Under the pieces are notes generated by a model. That model made no database searches and was not told the origin of the DNA. It worked only from the letters and a program-made list of their open reading frames with translations. From positions 62,001-126,000 of the forward strand of contig JAEUJZ010000165.1 in the NCBI GenBank assembly GCA_016794505.1: a DNA stretch of 64,000 nt. Direction: 5' to 3'. Position 1 is the stretch's first letter. The number at the start of each line of letters is the position of its first letter. Of the stretch, positions 1-8,981 are shown one piece after another. A program made the position numbers and the translations under genes. This stretch comes from Myxococcales bacterium (GTDB lineage Bacteria; Myxococcota_A; Polyangia; Palsa-1104; JAEUJZ01).

Positions 1-2363
1 CTCTGGCTTCAAAAGCGACGGGCTATCCGCTGGCCTATGTCGCGGCCAAGCTGGCGCTGGGCTACACGCTGCCGCAGCTTCGCAACTCGATCACGCAGAA
101 GACGCCCGCGATGTTCGAGCCCGCGCTCGACTATGTCGTGGTCAAGGCGCCGCGCTGGGATCTGGAAAAGTTCCGCGGTGCCGACACGCGCATCGGCACC
201 GAGATGAAGTCAGTCGGCGAGGTCATGGCCATCGGTCGCAGCCTGCCCGAGGCGCTGCAGAAAGCGCTGCGCATGCTGGAAGTGGGCGCCGATGGCTTCG
301 ACCCCAGCCTGTTTGCCATCCCCGATCTCGACGCAGCCAAGGCCGAGCTGTCGCCGCCTTCATCACGTCGCATCTTTGCCTTGGCCCGCGCCTTTGAGCT
401 GGGCATGTCGGTCGCAGAAGCGGCCGCGCTGACCGCGATCGATCCGTTCTTTCTGCGCGAGCTTTTCGCCATCGCCGAGCTGCGCGCGATGCTCTCGACC
501 CGCGCCAAAGCGGGCGGGCTTTCTGCGCTGTCTGATGCCGAGCTGCGCACGGTCAAACAGAGCGGATTTTCCGACGCTGCGCTCGCCAAGCTCTTGGACT
601 GCACGGCGGATGCAGTGCGGGCGCGGCGGCACGCCATCGGTCTGCGGCCCCACCTGCGCCAGATCGACACGCTGGCCGCCGAGTATCCAGCCGAGACCAA
701 TTACCTTTATTTCACGTATCACGCGGTGGAACACGATGTCGTACCTAGGGCGACGCGCAAGCTCTTGCTTCTGGGATCGGGCTGCTATCGCATCGGGTCG
801 AGCGTTGAGTTTGACACCTGCTGCGTCGGTACGGCGCAGGCAGCGCGAGCGCTGGGCTTCGAGGTCACGCTGCTCAACTGCAACCCCGAGACCGTCAGCA
901 CGGACTATGACCTGTGTGATCGCTTGGTGTTCGATGAGGTGTCGATCGAGACCGTGCTAGAGCTTCGCGACTTCGAGCGAGCGAGCGGCCACGACTTCGT
1001 CGGGACCATCGTCGCCATGGGCGGACAGACACCCAATCGCCTGGCACTGCCCCTTTCGCGAGCCGGCGTGCGCCTGCTGGGTACGCCGCCCGAGTCGATC
1101 GATCGCGCCGAAGATCGCGCGAAGTTTTCGGCGCTGTGCGATGCGCTGTCGATCGATCAGCCGCGCTGGATGGAAGCCGGACGCATCGAGTCGATCGAGA
1201 CAGCGGTGCAGGCGCTCGGCGGCTTCCCGGTGCTGGTGCGACCTTCGTACGTGCTGTCGGGCGCTGCGATGCGGGTGGCCCACAGCTTGCCCGAGCTTCT
1301 GCGCTATCTACAGACGGCGACGCAGGTCTCGCCCGAGCATCCCGTGGTGGTGACCAAGTTCGAACGACACGCGCGTGAGATCGAGCTGGACGCGGTCGCC
1401 GATCGCGGGCGCATCGTGGCCTGGGCGATCAGCGAACACATTGAAGACGCGGGCGTTCATTCAGGGGATGCGACGCTGGTGTTGCCGCCGCACGACCTGA
1501 CGATCGAGACGGTGCGCAAGGTACGCCGCATCGCAGAACAGCTTGCGCGGGCGCTGCAGGTGAGCGGCCCATTCAACGTGCAGCTTCTTGCCAAAGACGG
1601 CTGGGTCAAGGTCATCGAGTGCAACCTGCGCGCGTCGCGCAGCCTGCCGTTTGTAGCGCGAGCGCTGCGCACCGACTTTGTTCAGTTGGCGGCGCAGATC
1701 ATGCTGAACACCGACGGTGGATCTGCGCAGCTTGTGCGCTCGCCCGCTGCCGCCAGCGATCCGCTGGACCTGCCATACACAGTGGTGAAAGCACCGATGT
1801 TTTCCTTCCGCCGGCTTTCGGGGGCCGATCCGCTGCTAGGGGTCGAGATGGCTTCGACCGGCGAAGTAGGCTGCTTCGGTCACAGCAAAGAAGAGGCGCT
1901 GGCCAAAGCGCTCTTGGCGACCGGCATGCGCTTCCCCACGCGCGGTGTGCTGCTGTCGCTGGGTCCCGCCGCAGACAAGTACCTGTTTGCCGACGAGGCA
2001 CGCCTGCTTTCAAGCCTGGGACTGGTCGTCTATGCCACCGCGGTCACAGCCGAGGTCCTCAGCAAAGAAGGCATCGCCTGCATCGCCATCGACAAGGGCG
2101 AAAGCGGGCCGAATTCCGAGGTGCTGTCACGCCTGCGCAGCGGCGACATCGATCTGGTGATCAACCTGCCGCGCACGTTCGATGCCGAGGGTCGCCCCGA
2201 TGGCTTCCGCATTCGCCGAGCCGCCATCGATCTAGAGATCCCCCTGATCACCGATCTGGCGCTGGCGCGGGCCATCGTGCGCATGCTGACGCAGGTGAAG
2301 CGGCGCGAGCTTGCGGTGCTGCCGTACAGCGCCTATCAGCCGACGCGACGCGAGCCGCTCTGA
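1..2363 (+). CDS. carB: Carbamoyl-phosphate synthase large subunit, CAD-like type (5' end cut by window edge)
   Basis: Large subunit of carbamoyl-phosphate synthase, which makes carbamoyl phosphate from bicarbonate, ATP and glutamine-derived ammonia for pyrimidine and arginine synthesis in the cytosol. The frame is open from base 3, before the ATG at 111, and reads ASKATGYPLAYVAAKLALGY, a conserved internal CarB segment, so roughly the first 280-300 residues lie outside the window. What remains is the tail of the first ATP-grasp domain, the oligomerisation domain, the second carbamate-phosphate ATP-grasp domain (GSGCYRIGSSVEFD, NCNPETVSTDYD, RPSYVLSGAAM, AGVHSGDAT) and a C-terminal MGS-like allosteric domain. 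Several motifs match eukaryotic CAD/CPSII rather than E. coli CarB, for example SGAAM where E. coli has GGRAM. The gene ends with TGA and is followed by a 73-nt convergent spacer. Confidence 0.97.
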   Translation, partial: LASKATGYPLAYVAAKLALGYTLPQLRNSITQKTPAMFEPALDYVVVKAPRWDLEKFRGADTRIGTEMKSVGEVMAIGRSLPEALQKALRMLEVGADGFDPSLFAIPDLDAAKAELSPPSSRRIFALARAFELGMSVAEAAALTAIDPFFLRELFAIAELRAMLSTRAKAGGLSALSDAELRTVKQSGFSDAALAKLLDCTADAVRARRHAIGLRPHLRQIDTLAAEYPAETNYLYFTYHAVEHDVVPRATRKLLLLGSGCYRIGSSVEFDTCCVGTAQAARALGFEVTLLNCNPETVSTDYDLCDRLVFDEVSIETVLELRDFERASGHDFVGTIVAMGGQTPNRLALPLSRAGVRLLGTPPESIDRAEDRAKFSALCDALSIDQPRWMEAGRIESIETAVQALGGFPVLVRPSYVLSGAAMRVAHSLPELLRYLQTATQVSPEHPVVVTKFERHAREIELDAVADRGRIVAWAISEHIEDAGVHSGDATLVLPPHDLTIETVRKVRRIAEQLARALQVSGPFNVQLLAKDGWVKVIECNLRASRSLPFVARALRTDFVQLAAQIMLNTDGGSAQLVRSPAAASDPLDLPYTVVKAPMFSFRRLSGADPLLGVEMASTGEVGCFGHSKEEALAKALLATGMRFPTRGVLLSLGPAADKYLFADEARLLSSLGLVVYATAVTAEVLSKEGIACIAIDKGESGPNSEVLSRLRSGDIDLVINLPRTFDAEGRPDGFRIRRAAIDLEIPLITDLALARAIVRMLTQVKRRELAVLPYSAYQPTRREPL

Positions 2364-2385
2364 CGGCCTGCCGGTCCGCGATGTG

Positions 2386-2427
2386 TGAAGCGGTTGAAGT
2401 GGCGCAGCCGGGCCGTCGGCCGCTTCA
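2386..2427. terminator. Possible terminator hairpin in convergent spacer after carB
   Basis: A perfect 8-bp inverted repeat (TGAAGCGG at 2386-2393, CCGCTTCA at 2420-2427) with a 26-nt loop lies between the stop codons of carB and the convergent protease gene. No T-tract follows on either strand, so it is a weak candidate and could simply be chance in GC-rich DNA. Confidence 0.25.
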
Positions 2428-2436
2428 TCGCCGAGC

Positions 2437-3360
2437 TTAGGGCGAAGCGGGCTTCTGCAGCGTGCAGGTGGTCAGGCTTAGATCAATGCTGCCGTCGTCT
2501 TTCAGGCAGCCATAGATCGGATAGAGCTGCTGACCGTAGCTCGCGCCTTTTTCAAACGTGACATTGCCCATGCTGTCGACCTCGCAGGGGTTGTTCACGG
2601 TGCAGCGGCCGCCGCTTTCGTTGCCCGTATTATTGATGCCGATGACTTCATACGAATCGGCGCTGACGATGGGCGAGCCCGAGGTGCCGCCGATGACCGC
2701 GCAGCCCGGCTGCGTGTAGCGGATCGAGTCTTTCCAGGTCCAGCCACCTTCGCGAAGCTCGGGGACAAAGCGATCGATCGAGCACGAGTACATGCGGCGC
2801 CAAAAGCCCGATGGAATGCGAATCGCGGTGCCCGCCGCCGGGTGACGATCGGCGATGTTGAGCGGCGCGACACGATAGCGCGACGCGATCTGCGCATAGG
2901 TCGACGTCAGCTTGTAAAGCGCCATGTCCGTGCCGGTCATCGTCGCGTACATCAGCCGCGATGCGCGCAGCGTGCCCAGTGTGCCCGAGCCGCTCGACGG
3001 CAGCAGGTTGAAGGTGCGCGTGGACGCCTCATCGACGCGCGCCTCGCCCGGCTTGATGAAGCTGCCGCCGACGCAGTGCCCATTGGTGAGCACCATGGCG
3101 TAGTCCGATGTCTTGGACGACTTGAAGCGCACCAACGAACCCGAGCAGTTCGACAGCGCAACGATGGCGGTGAAGTCGACGGATGCGGCGTACAGCTCTT
3201 CCCAGCTCGGCGGGTTGCGCAGCGCTTCTTCTTCGGCTTGGCGAAGCTCTTCTTCGGTGCCCACCGGCAAGGCCAGCGCCTGCGCCGAAAGCCCCAGCGT
3301 CATCACCGACGCAATCGCGGTCGCAAAAAGACGTCGCATTCCAGATCGCAGCGTGAGCAT
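2437..3360 (-). CDS. Secreted trypsin-like serine protease
   Basis: Predicted extracytoplasmic serine peptidase of the chymotrypsin fold (307 residues). An N-terminal signal peptide (MLTLRSGMRRLFATAIASV, cleavage near QALA-LP) precedes a domain with the three catalytic motifs in order: His in TNGHCVGG, Asp in TGTDMALYKL and Ser in GGTSGSPIV. Extra cysteines (IVALSNC, MYSC, QPGC, RCTVNNPC) suggest disulphides, which fits export. I chose the ATG at 3360 because AGGAG lies about 8 nt upstream; an in-frame ATG at 3384 lacks one. The gene stands alone and converges on carB. The substrate cannot be told from the sequence. Confidence 0.88.
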   Translation of the reverse strand: MLTLRSGMRRLFATAIASVMTLGLSAQALALPVGTEEELRQAEEEALRNPPSWEELYAASVDFTAIVALSNCSGSLVRFKSSKTSDYAMVLTNGHCVGGSFIKPGEARVDEASTRTFNLLPSSGSGTLGTLRASRLMYATMTGTDMALYKLTSTYAQIASRYRVAPLNIADRHPAAGTAIRIPSGFWRRMYSCSIDRFVPELREGGWTWKDSIRYTQPGCAVIGGTSGSPIVSADSYEVIGINNTGNESGGRCTVNNPCEVDSMGNVTFEKGASYGQQLYPIYGCLKDDGSIDLSLTTCTLQKPASP

Positions 3361-3638
3361 GGTTCGTTTCTCCTGGCATCGCAAAGGGGATGCACAGTCG
3401 GCACTTTAGCCAGATGCCAGCGCCGAGACGATTTGGGGATTGTGTCGCCAGCGCGGGGACTCGCCTTCCCAGGGATCCGTCTCTCGCTGAACGACCGAGC
3501 GCTCGCCACCACCGGGGCTCCGGTCGCCAGCAAACGGGCCCAAGGAATCCGCAGCGTTCCAGGCCCAACAGCGAGCAACAAGAGTGCTGCGTGGGCGCGC
3601 CGATAGGCTTTGTGCAGGCTGCGTGGCCTGTGCGCTGG
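3361..3638. other. 278-bp intergenic region upstream of the protease
   Basis: Noncoding spacer between the protease start and the 3' end of the large oxidoreductase gene, both on the minus strand. It must hold the protease promoter. Apart from the ribosome binding site next to 3360 I see no conserved RNA motif, tRNA or strong hairpin with a T-tract. Confidence 0.5.
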
Positions 3639-6600
3639 CTATGAAAGGACGTGATCGAGCCAGAGGTTCGAGAGCTTTTCGGCCGTGCTGTTCTGACGCA
3701 GGCGCGCGGCGAGGTTCTGCCAGCTGACGCGGTCAAGCTCTTGATCTTGGTTGAAGCACGAGAACACGACCGTCTCTTTGCCGGTGGCGGGGTCGACGTG
3801 CTTCTGCAGGCACTGCGCGCAGACCTCTTTCATCATGCACTGCATCGGCGAGTTGATGCTGCCGATGCCGATGTGATCGCCGCGCAGGTACGGCTGCAGC
3901 ACGCCGTGTCGCGCACGACCCACGGCCGCCATCATGCGGTCCGAGCCAATGGCGATGATGCGCCGCACATCGCGCATGGGAATCTGCGCGCCTGGGATCG
4001 CGCCGCGCGCATAGGCATGCATTGCTTCGACGATATTGCCGACGAACAGGCGATCTTGTTCGCGCCGTGGATGCAGCTTGGAATCGGGCGGCGGCTGCAC
4101 ATCGCAGGCCCAGATCACCTGATCCGTGCCCGCTTCGATCTCGTCCTGCTTGTACACATCCTCGGGCTTCTTGTACCCGGCGAAGTACAGCACGCGGCAG
4201 CCGTTCTGCTTGAGCGCGCGAGCGATGGAAAACAAGACCGCGTTGCCCAGACCACCGCCAACCAAGCAGACCGTCTCGTCGTGTGGGATCTCGGTCGGCG
4301 TGCCGGTGGGGCCCATGACCACGACCGGCTCGCCCGGAGTAAGCCGCGCACACAAGCGCGAAGAGCCGCCCATTTCGAGCACGATCAACGACAGCAGACC
4401 CGCCTTTGGATCGGTCCAGGCACCGGTCAGCGCCAGGCCCTCCATCGCTAGGCGCGTGCCTTTCAGCTCAGGTGCCAGCGCCTCGAAGTTCTGCAGGCGA
4501 TAGAACTGGCCGGGGTGAAACTTGCGCGAGGCAAGCGGTGCGCGCACGACGACTTCGACGATGTTCGGGGTCAGTCGCTCGACGCGCACCACCTTGGCGA
4601 CAAGCTCGTCATCCAGCCGTGCCACCAGGCCAAGGAAGCGGGCACCGCGCGCCTGCTGCGCCGCGCTGGGGGTGTCGTGCGTCGTGACTTCGGCGTTCGC
4701 CTGCGCCAGCGCGTCGGGAAACAGCGCCGACACGTAGACAAAGCCATCTTTTGCCGAGGCCATGGCCTTGACCACCGAGCCGGCGTACTTGGGATTGTTG
4801 TCGCCGTAATAGCTGACGACGTGACCGTTCTTTTCGTACGACGTAAAAAAGCCCCCTGCACTTGCCACCGGCTTGGGCGTGCGCTGGGTCGTGCCCGCGG
4901 CATCGGTCGCGTCGACGAAGTCAATGCGGTGCGGCGCGAAATAGCCGCCCTTGCCCAGCACAAAGGTGCCGGGGTGTTCCTTTTCATAGATCGTGTTCGG
5001 GCTGGTGCCCGCCGCAACGCAGACGGTGCGCGCCGGAAGCTCGATGATCTCGCCGGTCGCGCTCCACTTGCCGCCTTCGACCTTCTGCCGTTCAAAGGTC
5101 ATGGCGCGCAGCGCACCATACGAATCGACCAGCGCGGCCTTGGGCGACATGCGCTCGATGTAGCGCACGCCTTCTTCCAGGCTCTTTTCGACCTCTTCGT
5201 GGTTCAAGCGGTACGCGGGCGAGTCGATCAGGTTCTTGCGATAGACCAAGGACACGCCGCCAAAGCGATCGAGAAGCGTCGTCAGCCTGGGCTCGCGTCC
5301 CTCGGCTGCGGCCTGGGCTCGCTCGGCGCGAAGCTCGCGACCATGCGCAAGCTGTTCCAAGAGGATCTCGCGCTCTTCCGTGTCGAAGGTGCGCAGGATC
5401 GCCGCTTCCTTCGCCACATCGGCTTTTCCGTCGCTGTGCGTCAGTGTTTCCCAGCGCGACAGCGTCTTTTCGATCTGGACGATGTAGTACGCCAAGAGCT
5501 CGGTCGCCGTGTCGATCGCAGTCAGGCCGCCGCCGATGACGATCGCCGGCAAGCGAATCTGCAGGTTGGCCAGCGAGTCCTTCTTAAACGCGCCGGTCAG
5601 CTGCAGCGCCATCAAGAAGTCAGATGCCTTGCGGATGCCGCGGCACAGGTTGTTTTCGATGTCGACCAGCGTCGGCTTGCCGGCCCCGGCGGCAATGGCC
5701 ACGTGATCGATGCCGAGATCCCAGGCATCGTCCAAGGTCAGCGTGCCGCCGAAGCGCACGCCGCCGTAGAAGCGCAGGTTCTGCCAACGCGACAGCGTCA
5801 GGTAAAGCAGCGTCAGGAAGTTCTTGTCCCAGCGTACGGTGATGCCGTATTCGGACACGCCGCCGAAGCCAGCCAAGACGCGCTCGTCGAGCTCAGTCTC
5901 TAGCGCGTGCCAGTCGGCGATGGCGGCCGGGGCGATGCCGTTTTGCAGCTCGCCGGTCAGCACGCGGGGCAGCGGCTCTAGCTTCAACCCGTCGACGCCG
6001 ATTACGCCAAAGCCTTCACGCGACAGGTGATGACACAGCGTGTAACCAGCCGGCCCCAGGCCCACCACCAGCACGCTCTTGCCGTTGTACGGCAGCGGAT
6101 ACGGACGCCGCGCGTTCAGCGGATTCCAGCGCGTCAGCAGGCCATAGATCTCGACGCCATATGGCAGCTTCAAGATGTCGGTCAGGACCGAGGTCTCGAT
6201 CTGCGGGATGTTGACCGGCTCTTGCTTCTGATAGATGCAGGCCTTCATGCAGTCGTTGCAGATGCGGTGGCCGGTGCCAGCACACATCGGGTTGTCCAGC
6301 GTGACCAGCGCCAAGCCAGCCAGCGGATCGCCATCGCGACGCATGACGTGCATCTCTGAGATCTTTTCGTGCAGCGGGCAGCCAGCGACGGGGATGCCAA
6401 GCGGATTCTGCTTCAGTGCGCCGCTCTTGTCGTACATGCCCTTGCTGCACGAGTCCTTTTCGCGATCGTGGCAGTACATGCAGTAGTCGACTTGATCCAT
6501 CACCTGAAGCGGTGTGGCGCGGCGATCGGTCAGCGCAAAGCCCTCGCGCTGACGCAGCTTGTGCTCGTGCCCGACGAAGAGCTCGGGCAGATCGGCCTTG

Positions 6601-7379
6601 GGCCGACGCAGCGGCACCAGGCTCTGGTGATCCAGGCTGTGCGGAAAGTGCAGCGACAGGAAGTGGTGCTCGTGCATGAGCTCGTCGCGACGCACCAAGA
6701 TCCAGTCGCCGATGATGTCCAGGTCGGCGCGCACCGCGATCAGCTCAGGATCGTCGACGCCGCGGTCTTTCTTGATCACCGCCTCGCGATCGAGCAGGCC
6801 ACACACAAGCTGGGCCAAGGCGCGCTCGCTTGTGTAGTCGGCGGGCGCAAGACCCACGCGCGCAGCCAGCGCTTCCCCAGCGGCCACGAGCGCCTCGCGC
6901 TGGCCGGGATCGATCTTGCGCTTGCTGGCCCGCCGCTTGATGAACTCATCTTTGAAGCGGCAGACCATTTGGTCTTGCTGCGTGGCTGCGAAGATCGCCG
7001 AAAGGCCCGGCTGACTGTCAGGAAACAGCCGCTGCAGGAAGCGCGACACCGTCGGAGCCAACGCCAGAAGCAGGTTCGATCGCGACACGGGATCGAGGCT
7101 GCTCGGCTTCTTGTCTGGATCCAAGCTGGGCGCGTCATCGGCATCCGCGGCGCGCAAGGCCAGGTACTGCGCGTGCAGCGCTGCGTCGTGGGCCAAGAGC
7201 TCGGCAAGCCACGCGTCATACAGCCGACGCAGGCCGTGCGCCGAAAACAGATCGGCAAAGGCGAAGCCCGGCAGACCTAGGCGCGGCGGCGACGAGGCCG
7301 CAGCCGACAGCGGCGCGCGTTTCTTGGTGGTTGATGAAGCGGTGGGCGAAGAGGAAGGGTGAGTCGTGTGCTGAAGCAT
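3639..7379 (-). CDS. NfnB/NfnA-like (GltD-PyrK type) fused FAD/NAD(P)/Fe-S oxidoreductase
   Basis: 1246-residue soluble flavoprotein. Residues 1-290 match nothing I recognise. A Cys-rich section follows (Cys 300, 303, 311, 334, 366, 374, 377, 381), as in the Fe-S region of GltD, SudA and NfnB. Next come two dinucleotide-binding folds: FAD motif GLGPAG near 440 and pyridine-nucleotide motif GGGLTAID near 616. Residues about 925-1095 form a ferredoxin-reductase-like module (HPGQFYRL near 955, GGGLGNAVL near 1041). Four late cysteines (1181, 1187, 1190, 1208) look like a PyrK/NfnA [2Fe-2S] site. This equals NfnB (SudA) followed by NfnA (SudB) in one chain; electron transfer between NAD(P)H and ferredoxin or another acceptor is inferred. 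Only 3 nt separate its ATG from the cyclophilin stop, so translation is probably coupled. Confidence 0.8.
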   Translation of the reverse strand: MLQHTTHPSSSPTASSTTKKRAPLSAAASSPPRLGLPGFAFADLFSAHGLRRLYDAWLAELLAHDAALHAQYLALRAADADDAPSLDPDKKPSSLDPVSRSNLLLALAPTVSRFLQRLFPDSQPGLSAIFAATQQDQMVCRFKDEFIKRRASKRKIDPGQREALVAAGEALAARVGLAPADYTSERALAQLVCGLLDREAVIKKDRGVDDPELIAVRADLDIIGDWILVRRDELMHEHHFLSLHFPHSLDHQSLVPLRRPKADLPELFVGHEHKLRQREGFALTDRRATPLQVMDQVDYCMYCHDREKDSCSKGMYDKSGALKQNPLGIPVAGCPLHEKISEMHVMRRDGDPLAGLALVTLDNPMCAGTGHRICNDCMKACIYQKQEPVNIPQIETSVLTDILKLPYGVEIYGLLTRWNPLNARRPYPLPYNGKSVLVVGLGPAGYTLCHHLSREGFGVIGVDGLKLEPLPRVLTGELQNGIAPAAIADWHALETELDERVLAGFGGVSEYGITVRWDKNFLTLLYLTLSRWQNLRFYGGVRFGGTLTLDDAWDLGIDHVAIAAGAGKPTLVDIENNLCRGIRKASDFLMALQLTGAFKKDSLANLQIRLPAIVIGGGLTAIDTATELLAYYIVQIEKTLSRWETLTHSDGKADVAKEAAILRTFDTEEREILLEQLAHGRELRAERAQAAAEGREPRLTTLLDRFGGVSLVYRKNLIDSPAYRLNHEEVEKSLEEGVRYIERMSPKAALVDSYGALRAMTFERQKVEGGKWSATGEIIELPARTVCVAAGTSPNTIYEKEHPGTFVLGKGGYFAPHRIDFVDATDAAGTTQRTPKPVASAGGFFTSYEKNGHVVSYYGDNNPKYAGSVVKAMASAKDGFVYVSALFPDALAQANAEVTTHDTPSAAQQARGARFLGLVARLDDELVAKVVRVERLTPNIVEVVVRAPLASRKFHPGQFYRLQNFEALAPELKGTRLAMEGLALTGAWTDPKAGLLSLIVLEMGGSSRLCARLTPGEPVVVMGPTGTPTEIPHDETVCLVGGGLGNAVLFSIARALKQNGCRVLYFAGYKKPEDVYKQDEIEAGTDQVIWACDVQPPPDSKLHPRREQDRLFVGNIVEAMHAYARGAIPGAQIPMRDVRRIIAIGSDRMMAAVGRARHGVLQPYLRGDHIGIGSINSPMQCMMKEVCAQCLQKHVDPATGKETVVFSCFNQDQELDRVSWQNLAARLRQNSTAEKLSNLWLDHVLS

Positions 7380-7382
7380 GTC

Positions 7383-8240
7383 TTATGGCTTGGAAGCAGG
7401 GTTTGGGACGGCCTTGCCAGCGCCGGCAGCACCTTGCGCCGCTCCGGCGACCTGACCAAACGCGACGGTGACGCGCTTGATGATCACCGGGTCTTGCGGC
7501 AGGTTCATCGGCTTGGTCGGCAGGCGAGCGATGCTGGAAATCGCATCCTGCGGCTCGCATTGACCAAAGATCGTCGCGGTGTTGTTGAGCCACGGCGTCG
7601 GCCGTTCGGTGATGAAAAACTGGGCGGAGCCCGTGCCAGGACCTTTGTTGGCCAAGGCCAAGCGACCGCCGCGATCAAAGCGAAGCTCTGGGCGAATCTC
7701 GTCGGGGATGCTGAAGCCCGCGTCGCCCTGGCCAAACAGGCCACCGCATTCGTGCAGCGCGGCACAGGCCGGATCGCCCCCTTGAATCAGGTAGTCGGGC
7801 AGCAAGCGATGCATCCACGATCCGTCGTACAGCGGACGCCGCACCCAGAGCTTTTCGGTGCGGCGCTCCGGCGCGACAAACGGCCGCAGACCACGCGCCA
7901 AGCCCACGAAGTGAGCGACGGTGTTTGGCGTCAGATTGGTAAACAGCTCACAGCGCAGGCTGGCCAGCGGCTTCTTGTTTTGCTCTAGCTCGATGGTGGC
8001 GAAAAGCGGTCCGCCGCCTTTGAGCCCCGCCGTCGCCTGCGCCAACGTAAACGTCTCCATCGGAGTAACCACCGCAGCCGGCCCGGCTGGCTTGCCCGCC
8101 GCGGCACCTGGCTTGGGCTGCGCCTGCGCGGTCGCCGCCAGACAAAGCCCACCGAACACGAACACCACCGCTCGTCTGCGGATCGTGCCGAGCGCGCTCG
8201 CCTGGGATGCGGGGGACGATGAGAAAACGGGGCTTAGCAT
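7383..8240 (-). CDS. Exported cyclophilin-type peptidyl-prolyl isomerase
   Basis: 285 residues. An N-terminal hydrophobic segment (VVFVFGGLCLAATAQAQ) reads as a signal peptide ending at AQA, so the enzyme is probably periplasmic. The cyclophilin fold is visible in order: ELFTNLTPNTVAHFVGLA, YDGSWMHRLLPDYLIQGGDP (the place of the usual FHRVI...QGGD), GSAQFFIT, and ATIFGQCE before the C-terminal strand. The standard catalytic Phe-His-Arg is Met-His-Arg here, keeping the Arg. The start at 8240 has GGAG about 6 nt upstream. It lies 50 nt after the DUF192 gene and 3 nt before the large oxidoreductase, so the three probably form one transcript. Role: proline isomerisation during folding of exported proteins; clients unknown. 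Confidence 0.9.
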   Translation of the reverse strand: MLSPVFSSSPASQASALGTIRRRAVVFVFGGLCLAATAQAQPKPGAAAGKPAGPAAVVTPMETFTLAQATAGLKGGGPLFATIELEQNKKPLASLRCELFTNLTPNTVAHFVGLARGLRPFVAPERRTEKLWVRRPLYDGSWMHRLLPDYLIQGGDPACAALHECGGLFGQGDAGFSIPDEIRPELRFDRGGRLALANKGPGTGSAQFFITERPTPWLNNTATIFGQCEPQDAISSIARLPTKPMNLPQDPVIIKRVTVAFGQVAGAAQGAAGAGKAVPNPASKP

Positions 8241-8290
8241 GGGGTTCTCCGACGGAACACGGTTGTTTCAGCGCGGGTCAGCCGCAGCGC

Positions 8291-8761
8291 TCAGGGCACA
8301 TTTTGGAACTGAGCCCGCGCCCCGATGCCGATGCCATGGCTTCGGGCATAGCCGCCGGCCACTTCGACCACGTACTGCGCTGGCTGATCTGGGCCGCGTC
8401 CGGTTTCATCGAGCGGCACGGTGTTCTCTTCGATGCCAACGACGACGCGCTTGTCGTCGAGAAAGATCATGTCCAACGGGATATAGGTGTTGCGCATCCA
8501 GAACCGGCGCGGCTCGGCGCGATCGAACAGGAACAGCATGCCACCGTCTTGTGGCAGCGAGCGGCGATACATAAGTCCCCTCGCCTGTTCGTCGGGAGTT
8601 CGCGCCAGCTCAACGCGGACACGCACAGGCGCCGCGCCGCTCTGCGGCTCGAACACCACGAGCGCGCTGCTCTCGCTGCTGCCCGTTCCGGGAGCCGGCT
8701 GGCTTTGCCCAGGGTTGGCCGGGGGTCGCTGACAGGCCAAAAGCGCCAAAAGCCCGACCAT
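8291..8761 (-). CDS. DUF192 family lipoprotein
   Basis: About 156 residues when started at the ATG at 8761 (MVGLLALLACQRPP), which gives a short lipoprotein signal with lipobox LLAC. The remainder is a clear DUF192 domain: RGLMYRRSLPQDGGMLFLF, FWMRNTYIPLDMIFLD, and YVVEVAGGYARSHGI at the end. The function of the family is not established. The frame stays open upstream to 8977 without a stop, so the start is uncertain; no good ribosome binding site is visible at 8761 and an AAGAGG stands about 20 nt upstream. It is the first gene of the DUF192-cyclophilin-oxidoreductase unit. Confidence 0.85.
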   Translation of the reverse strand: MVGLLALLACQRPPANPGQSQPAPGTGSSESSALVVFEPQSGAAPVRVRVELARTPDEQARGLMYRRSLPQDGGMLFLFDRAEPRRFWMRNTYIPLDMIFLDDKRVVVGIEENTVPLDETGRGPDQPAQYVVEVAGGYARSHGIGIGARAQFQNVP

Positions 8762-8981
8762 CCACAGGCGAAGCCAGACGCCTCTTACGCAGTATGGGAT
8801 ACAAGGCAGCACAGCGACGCAGCGTACCGCGAAACTCGCGCGCTTCGCAATGCCATCGAGCGTGCGCTTTGGCACACGCCCGCACGTCGATGCCTGCGAC
8901 GGCACGGGGCAGCTCACCTGCGTGCGCTTTTGCCCTCGCTGGGCTTCTTCTCGACGGAAGCTAGCCCGCGCAAGCACGTTT

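Noticed and set aside
4515..5903. A 462-codon plus-strand frame opposite the oxidoreductase
   Set aside because: No domain and no ribosome binding site; the minus strand has FAD, NAD and Fe-S motifs across the same span.
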